Of a stretch of DNA of 12,500 nt, positions 9,243 to 12,500 are shown in pieces. The stretch is from Acropora yongei (taxonomy: Eukaryota > Cnidaria > Anthozoa > Scleractinia > Acroporidae), in NCBI GenBank assembly GCA_014634225.1, contig BLFN01000617.1, positions 781,205-793,704 on the forward strand, written 5' to 3'. A model generated the notes under the pieces. The model was not told the DNA's origin, searched no databases, and saw nothing but the letters and a program-made list of their open reading frames with translations. The position numbers and the translations under genes were made by a program. Every line of letters starts with the position of its first letter. Position 1 is the first letter of the stretch.

Positions 9243-9296
<54 letters not shown>
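9137..9296. repeat. Fold-back inverted repeat, arms 82 and 71 nt
   Basis: The left arm (9137-9218) and right arm (9226-9296) are near-exact reverse complements around a 7-base centre, TTCACTC. The left arm is 11 bases longer because of an extra run related to GAGCGTTAGC. Outside that run only a few mismatches are seen. The right arm reads TGACGAAGGGC, then CGAAACGTCAGCTTTC, then GGTGGTAATTCAACC. I remember this as a very common anthozoan repeat end. It probably derives from two head-to-head copies of a Penelope-like element terminus. Confidence 0.85.
9219..9262 (+). ncRNA. Hammerhead-ribozyme-like core (Penelope-like type)
   Basis: Core elements occur in hammerhead order: CTGACGA (9225-9231, matching CUGANGA), a short helix II of AGGG (9232-9235) with CCCT (9240-9243), GAAA (9245-9248), and GTC (9250-9252) as the cleavage triplet. 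Helix III is minimal (AC with GT), and helix I is poor, with only about two pairs between ACT and AGC. One unpaired C (9244) precedes GAAA. Minimal hammerheads with very short helix III are known in terminal repeats of Penelope-like retroelements. Whether this copy could cleave is doubtful. The mirrored copy in the left arm has lost core bases. Confidence 0.4.
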
Positions 9297-9323
<27 letters not shown>

Positions 9324-9404
9324 CTTCTCTCCCACCGATGCAGCACCACAATTTCTTTAGAAACTAGAAATCCACTTACACAAACGTAAGCCTTTAATAC
9401 GTAC

Positions 9405-9615
9405 CCTCCTTTTCAAGTTTCTCTACGTCTCGTTTGAGGGCTGCTGCGTGAGAATTTTTGTTGAAGTAGTCCTCGTGTCTACAGTTATACAGCACTTCTT
9501 CGGTTGCCCGTAAATTTATTAACTTTTCAGTCGCCTCGCTTGGGAAAGGTTTCACTTCTTTCTTGGGTTTTCCTCGCTTACCGGCATTTTTTTTATCGCT
9601 GTTTACATCCGCCAT
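9405..9615 (-). CDS. First exon of a MADF/Myb-like DNA-binding protein
   Basis: A 70-codon frame starts at ATG 9615-9613 (MADVNSDKKN). A Lys-rich stretch (about residues 8-22) could serve nuclear entry. It then enters a MADF/Myb-SANT-like region: ATEKLINL, LYNCRHEDYFNKN and a charged helix ending EKLEKEG. It ends at GTACGTAT (9404-9397), a fair splice donor after one base of the next codon, so the exon would be phase 1. PIF/Harbinger elements commonly encode such a protein, which helps bring the transposase to DNA. Where family members usually have Trp (LWA), this copy reads LRA, a likely loss of a core residue. No second exon is recognisable inside the inverted repeats, so the gene is truncated. 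Confidence 0.55.
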
Positions 9616-9717
9616 ATTATCACAGCGTTAGTCCTTCTCCCCCTCTCCCCTTGGGTTTTTGTGTTTCAAGTAGAAAAAATATCAAAAATTGCTTGCAACT
9701 TTGAGCCAAAGTTTAAA

Positions 9718-9834
9718 GTTGTACAAAGTTTTTCGTGTTGTACGCGAAAGTTGTAAGCAGGTTGTACGGCTAACTTACACGAAGCAATCAGCGAGTTCGG
9801 TGCGACAGTTGTAAGCAAAAGTTGTACCGTGTAA
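9718..9834. repeat. Subterminal GTTGTA repeats
   Basis: GTTGTA recurs about six times between 9718 and 9830, as AGTTGTACA, GTTGTACGC, AGTTGTAAGCA (twice), GTTGTACGG and AGTTGTACCG. The left end has the complementary TACAAC forms. Clustered short repeats next to terminal repeats are often transposase binding sites, which is the inferred role here. Confidence 0.5.
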
Positions 9835-9843
9835 GTTGGCCTT
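9800..9843 (-). repeat. Right terminal inverted repeat, 44 bp
   Basis: It is the exact reverse complement of 8842-8885 and ends ...GTAAGTTGGCCTT on the + strand. Confidence 0.95.
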
Positions 9844-9845
9844 TA

Positions 9846-9908
9846 CGCTCCAGCGTGACAGATCTCGTATCTAGCTCCTCTCTCATTCTCATCTTTAGAA
9901 CACGACCT
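9846..9908 (-). CDS. Exon-like frame of an unknown host gene, 5' part
   Basis: On the minus strand a pyrimidine-rich tract CTCCCCACTCTCCTCCCCAG (9928-9909) ends in a good splice acceptor. The following 63 bases are open in the frame that joins the 8595-8843 piece, provided the transposon had duplicated TTAA. Together they make 312 bases, exactly 104 codons, phase 0 at both ends. The same 63 bases are also open in another minus-strand frame (part of 9788-10045), so frame choice depends on the join. This piece is short and the inference is indirect. Confidence 0.3.
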
Positions 9909-10050
9909 CTGGGGAGGAGAGTGGGGAGATCTAACGATGGTCGATTTCGAGCATCCTCATTGACAGCGGTACCCCAAATGCAGGCCTTGGTATCGGTGTA
10001 CATATTTGTACTCGCGGCTGTGAATTGCTGAGAGCATTTCGTCAAAAAAC

Positions 10051-10214
10051 ATGGATATCAATAGTATTCTCCAAGAGGTTCTTCTAATTGAAGGAGAAGG
10101 AACCCTTAACTTACGCCAGAACAGAATGATGCGCTACAGACCATTGTTTTGAACGATCAGGATTGTTTAATTGTCCTTCCAAGTAGATACACAAAATTGC
10201 ATCATTTTCTCAAG
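10051..10214 (+). pseudogene. RecQ-like DNA helicase N-terminus, broken first exon
   Basis: An ATG in good context (AAAACATGG) opens MDINSILQEVLLIEG. The protein then shows an LR..Q..AL pattern like helicase motif 0, and after a one-base frameshift (about 10118-10125) LQTIVLNDQDCLIVLP, which matches the stretch leading to Walker A in RecQ-type helicases. The Walker A itself is ruined: where TGxGK is expected it reads SRYTK (10182-10196), keeping Lys but losing both Gly. The piece ends at CAAG/GTAACA (10214/10215), a possible donor. Such helicases unwind DNA using ATP; this copy could not bind ATP normally. It stands head-to-head with the minus-strand exon piece, about 140 bases away. The assignment rests on pattern alone over about 50 residues. 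Confidence 0.45.
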
Positions 10215-10267
10215 GTAACAAGACGATTTACGATATCAAGTCGAGCTGTGGCTATACTCGGGCGCTG

Positions 10268-10492
10268 CTAAGGGTGTTGATCGTAAGCGGTGTCGTGCTT
10301 GTAAATGCAGGATGCAAGAATGATCATGAAAACTAGGATTATCGTACTGAAGATAACATTTGCTTTGCTTGTTTGAGTTATGACGTCGCTAATGTGTTTC
10401 GGGAGAGAAGGGCGCAACAAGGAGTCATTGTCACGTTTGGTTTTTGACAGCACAGCATTGTTTACAAAAGCAGTTGCGTTCTTCCCAAACAC
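10268..10492 (-). CDS. Small open frame with one membrane segment
   Basis: This 74-codon frame has no ATG at its start (it opens with GTG after a stop), so if real it would be an exon. CTGCAG and AACAG just upstream could serve as acceptors. A polar first half with basic residues is followed by one hydrophobic segment (VIFSTIILVFMIILASCIY, about residues 46-64) and a short polar tail, giving a tail-anchored look. No family is recognised. AT-rich DNA often yields such segments by chance. Confidence 0.2.
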   Translation of the reverse strand: MFGKNATAFVNNAVLSKTKRDNDSLLRPSLPKHISDVITQTSKANVIFSTIILVFMIILASCIYKHDTAYDQHP

Positions 10493-10499
10493 TGTTCAC

Positions 10500-11500
10500 T
10501 GCAGTTATTTCATAGGTACTTATCTGCACTCCTCCTTGTTTAAAGCTGTCACCGAGTGATTGTATAGCCTAGAAATACTGTCCTAAGCTCTGAATGGATG
10601 GTACTTCTAATAGTACATAGGCGCCAAGGGGGATGGCTTCTACTAGCATATTTATCTCCTGCATGAGAATCAATTATCTTTTTTACCGCAATTGCTACTA
10701 ATCTCACAATCAGATTGCCTAATTTTTCAATTCAGAATTCTTGTAGTAGCTGTTCTTGCCGTAATTGACAATCAGAAGCGCTCATTTTGGGCAATAAACC
10801 AATCATTACGAGAAAGTTACATACAACACTTGCTCTTTCTGTGTCACGATTTTGATCACGCTCAAAAAAAAAAAATTCATTGACGTTAATAGTGTGGTAA
10901 AAAACAAACTTAATGTGATTTAACGGTGTATGTATTCAATTTGTTAATTAACTCCAACTATGAGTTTGATAGATACTAATACCAATACATCCTATTGCTA
11001 GAATAAATGAAGAATAATTTTGAGTCAAGAGTGATTTGCAAGTCATGTCTCCAGGCAAACTGTACTGATGTCCCTCAATTATTGAATCACTGTTGTGTTA
11101 ATTACCTTTGTAGCTTGAATCACTGTAACTAAGCTGGTAATTTTCTCAGACATAGAAATTATAGATGATAATTCTGTTTGCATTAGATACACCTTCCCTG
11201 TACATTATGACAGTGTCAGAATACAACTGATTACCAATTTCCATTATCTGTATCAGGTCATTGCCTCTGTTTATTTATTTGATATTATTATAATTCAAAG
11301 CACCCAAACCTTATTCTATAATAATATAATTCTGTAATATCACCTTGACTATTTGGTGCCTTTACTGTCAAAGTTGGATCAACATTATTTAGTGGAGACT
11401 CAGGATTTGTTTTTATGTCGTTGAATTTAAGGACGAGATCGTCCGTGATCACTTTTCCTGTATAAACTCATTGGTCCATAGCATGTGTACAACACTCAGT
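10500..11500. other. No gene seen
   Basis: AT-rich DNA without a convincing frame. A 12-base direct repeat TTGAATCACTGT occurs at 11082-11093 and 11115-11126. A compact palindrome GGACGAGATCGTCC lies at 11431-11444. A poly-A run is near 10866. None of these marks a known element. Confidence 0.5.
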
Positions 11501-11508
11501 GTTTCAGA

Positions 11509-11514
11509 TTTATT
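11509..11514 (-). other. Polyadenylation signal AATAAA
   Basis: Minus-strand AATAAA begins 12 bases beyond the TAA stop of the 141-codon frame at 11527-11952, a plausible position for a short 3' end. The hexamer is common in AT-rich DNA. Confidence 0.4.
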
Positions 11515-11526
11515 TTCGTTGCAAAG

Positions 11527-11952
11527 TTAAAGGTATTGTTTGATGAAATTATACTCTTTCACTTTTTGAACAAACGTGAGAACTGTAATTCTTCGCCTTT
11601 TAATTTGACGTTTTAGCCTGCAACTGATGTGACCATGAAGTTCTGACGACAATGGAGTGATCTTAAGAATCCTTTCCCACACAAACGCTTTTAGTTTTGT
11701 GCTTCTCTGCGACAGACGTTTCGCCTTTTGCACAGGAATCCTATAAGCCGCGGTCACGGCGTCTCGGTATTGATTATAAGTCGAAAACTTAGCATGAAGG
11801 GATAGCAGTTCATTTCTATATTTTATTTTCACTACGCCATCGTGATGATGTGCAAATGATTGCATTGCTTGCCCTTGTACATCACATTTTCCCAGAACAT
11901 TCAGCACTAAGCGAGTTGATAACGTAATCGCGCAAACCATGCGAAGGTACAT
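11527..11952 (-). CDS. Unrecognised 141-residue protein or terminal exon
   Basis: The longest frame in the window outside the LINE. The first in-frame ATG is 11952-11950, giving 141 residues; the open frame extends 21 codons further upstream without an ATG. The start (MYLRMVCAITLSTRLVLNVLG) is hydrophobic enough for a weak signal peptide, followed by KCDVQGQ. The body is basic, with a Lys/Arg cluster near the end (RLKRQIKRRR) and few cysteines. The alternation of strand-like segments (DGVVKIKYRNE, KLKAFVWERIL) faintly recalls NTR/OB-fold secreted domains, but I would not assign it. An internal acceptor (GCTTAG, about 11909-11914) is possible, in which case this is a last exon. AATAAA follows the stop closely. 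Length, charge pattern and 3' signal make it the best host-gene candidate here. Confidence 0.45.
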   Translation of the reverse strand: MYLRMVCAITLSTRLVLNVLGKCDVQGQAMQSFAHHHDGVVKIKYRNELLSLHAKFSTYNQYRDAVTAAYRIPVQKAKRLSQRSTKLKAFVWERILKITPLSSELHGHISCRLKRQIKRRRITVLTFVQKVKEYNFIKQYL

Positions 11953-12015
11953 GATTATACAGAAAACTAATTCAGTATAAAGAGAAATTGATAGGGCTGA
12001 TAATCCACTAGACAC

Positions 12016-12500
12016 AGTACAAAATATATGGTATAATGATTGTAACAGTCATAAAAGTTATCTGCATCTTCGATTCGGGAAGCGGCTTCTCTTTTATCCA
12101 AAACGACGTCTCTCGATGTTCTTGTTTTCATTGTTGTTCACGCCATTACGCTGATCGTCAAAGAGCAGTCATTCCTAGCCATAGTTTGCGCATATTGGCT
12201 GAATTGATCTCTTTAGAGCTTGTGAGAACTTGAGAGTTCGCCGGACGACCCTACGTTCATCATCATCTTATGGGTCTACCAAGACAGTCTGTGCGTTTAT
12301 AAGGGGTTCGAACGAGTTGAACACCACAACTCGTCTCTGCCATAGCGGTACTCTCACTGACCAACACTGAGAATCCCTTCAAGTTTATCCAGGATAAAAC
12401 AAAAACACACCATTACTCGAATGAACATTGAGCCTTCATTACGTAAGCAGATTTGGGGTCCATTCAGTAGCGAAACCTGAAGAAATCTCGACTTTGTTGT
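12016..12500. other. No gene seen; possible upstream region of the 141-residue frame
   Basis: A + strand frame (12036-12233) has an ATA-rich start and no recognised motif. A tight hairpin, ACGAGTTG (12312-12319) with CAACTCGT (12327-12334) around 7 bases, lies near the right edge. This DNA is upstream of the minus-strand frame at 11527-11952 and could hold its promoter or an earlier exon, but I see no clear signal. Confidence 0.4.

Larger units (their letters stand above)
8843..9842 (-). mobile_element. Approx. 1000-bp transposon with long TIRs and a MADF-like exon
   Basis: The element is framed by 44-bp perfect inverted repeats and is oriented here by its minus-strand gene fragment. Two readings of the target duplication are possible. 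With ends AGGCC...GGCCT the flanks are TTA on both sides, which fits the 3-bp TWA duplications of PIF/Harbinger elements. With ends GGCC...GGCC they are TTAA and TTTA, a 4-bp site with one mutation, as in Kolobok or piggyBac elements. A MADF/Myb-like exon inside (9405-9615) suits PIF/Harbinger, which usually pairs a DDE transposase with such a protein. No transposase is readable in 1 kb, so this copy is non-autonomous. The interior also holds a fold-back repeat (9137-9296) and many GTTGTA motifs near the right end. Confidence 0.8.

Noticed and set aside
9788..10045. An 85-codon minus-strand frame as a gene
   Set aside because: It runs across the transposon end into the inverted repeat, so its last part is element sequence; no domain is recognised and the joined frame without the element hits stops.

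Overview
The window looks like nuclear DNA of an invertebrate animal, most likely a cnidarian of the coral or sea-anemone type. It is AT-rich, carries no compact operons, and is packed with animal-type mobile elements: an APE/reverse-transcriptase LINE, two tRNA-derived SINEs, a transposon with long terminal inverted repeats, and a Penelope-like repeat end. Several short open frames end at good splice donors. The taxonomic call rests on remembered resemblance of the SINE and fold-back sequences to repeats common in anthozoan genomes, so it is an inference.

Layout. 1-1330: no supportable gene. 1330-5110: one decayed LINE on the + strand, with a GC-richer 5' leader, an APE-type endonuclease region and a reverse transcriptase. 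Its catalytic motifs are still readable, but the frame is broken by about seven frameshifts and at least five internal stops. 5165-5300: a shortened tRNA-type SINE (+). 5690-5990: a degenerate array of AAGATCTTACC-like units, then 2.3 copies of a 30-bp repeat. 5990-8070: mostly featureless AT-rich DNA, with a perfect 11-bp inverted repeat of the AAGATCTTACA motif near 7000 and a weak TATA/initiator pair near 7250.

8262-10220 is the densest and most interesting part. A minus-strand SINE lies just inside an intron. Next to it is a minus-strand exon-like frame with a perfect donor at 8594. That frame is split by an approximately 1000-bp transposon with 44-bp perfect inverted repeats (8842-8885 and 9800-9843). 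The transposon holds the first exon of a MADF/Myb-like DNA-binding protein (minus strand). It also holds a fold-back structure whose right arm carries a hammerhead-ribozyme-like core. A 43-bp segment is shared almost exactly between the SINE and the transposon, about 500 bp apart. If the transposon is removed together with one TTAA, the split frame becomes a continuous 104-codon, phase-0 exon bounded by an acceptor and a donor. Immediately beyond it, a fragment on the + strand resembles the N-terminus of a RecQ-like helicase, with one frameshift and a ruined Walker A motif.

10220-12500: largely AT-rich and without recognisable repeats. The best unexplained gene candidate is a minus-strand frame of 141 codons (11527-11952) with an AATAAA signal 12 bases beyond its stop. 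A weaker 74-codon frame with one membrane segment lies at 10268-10492. I see no working autonomous element and no pathway: the window is mostly a record of nested insertions around fragments of host genes.
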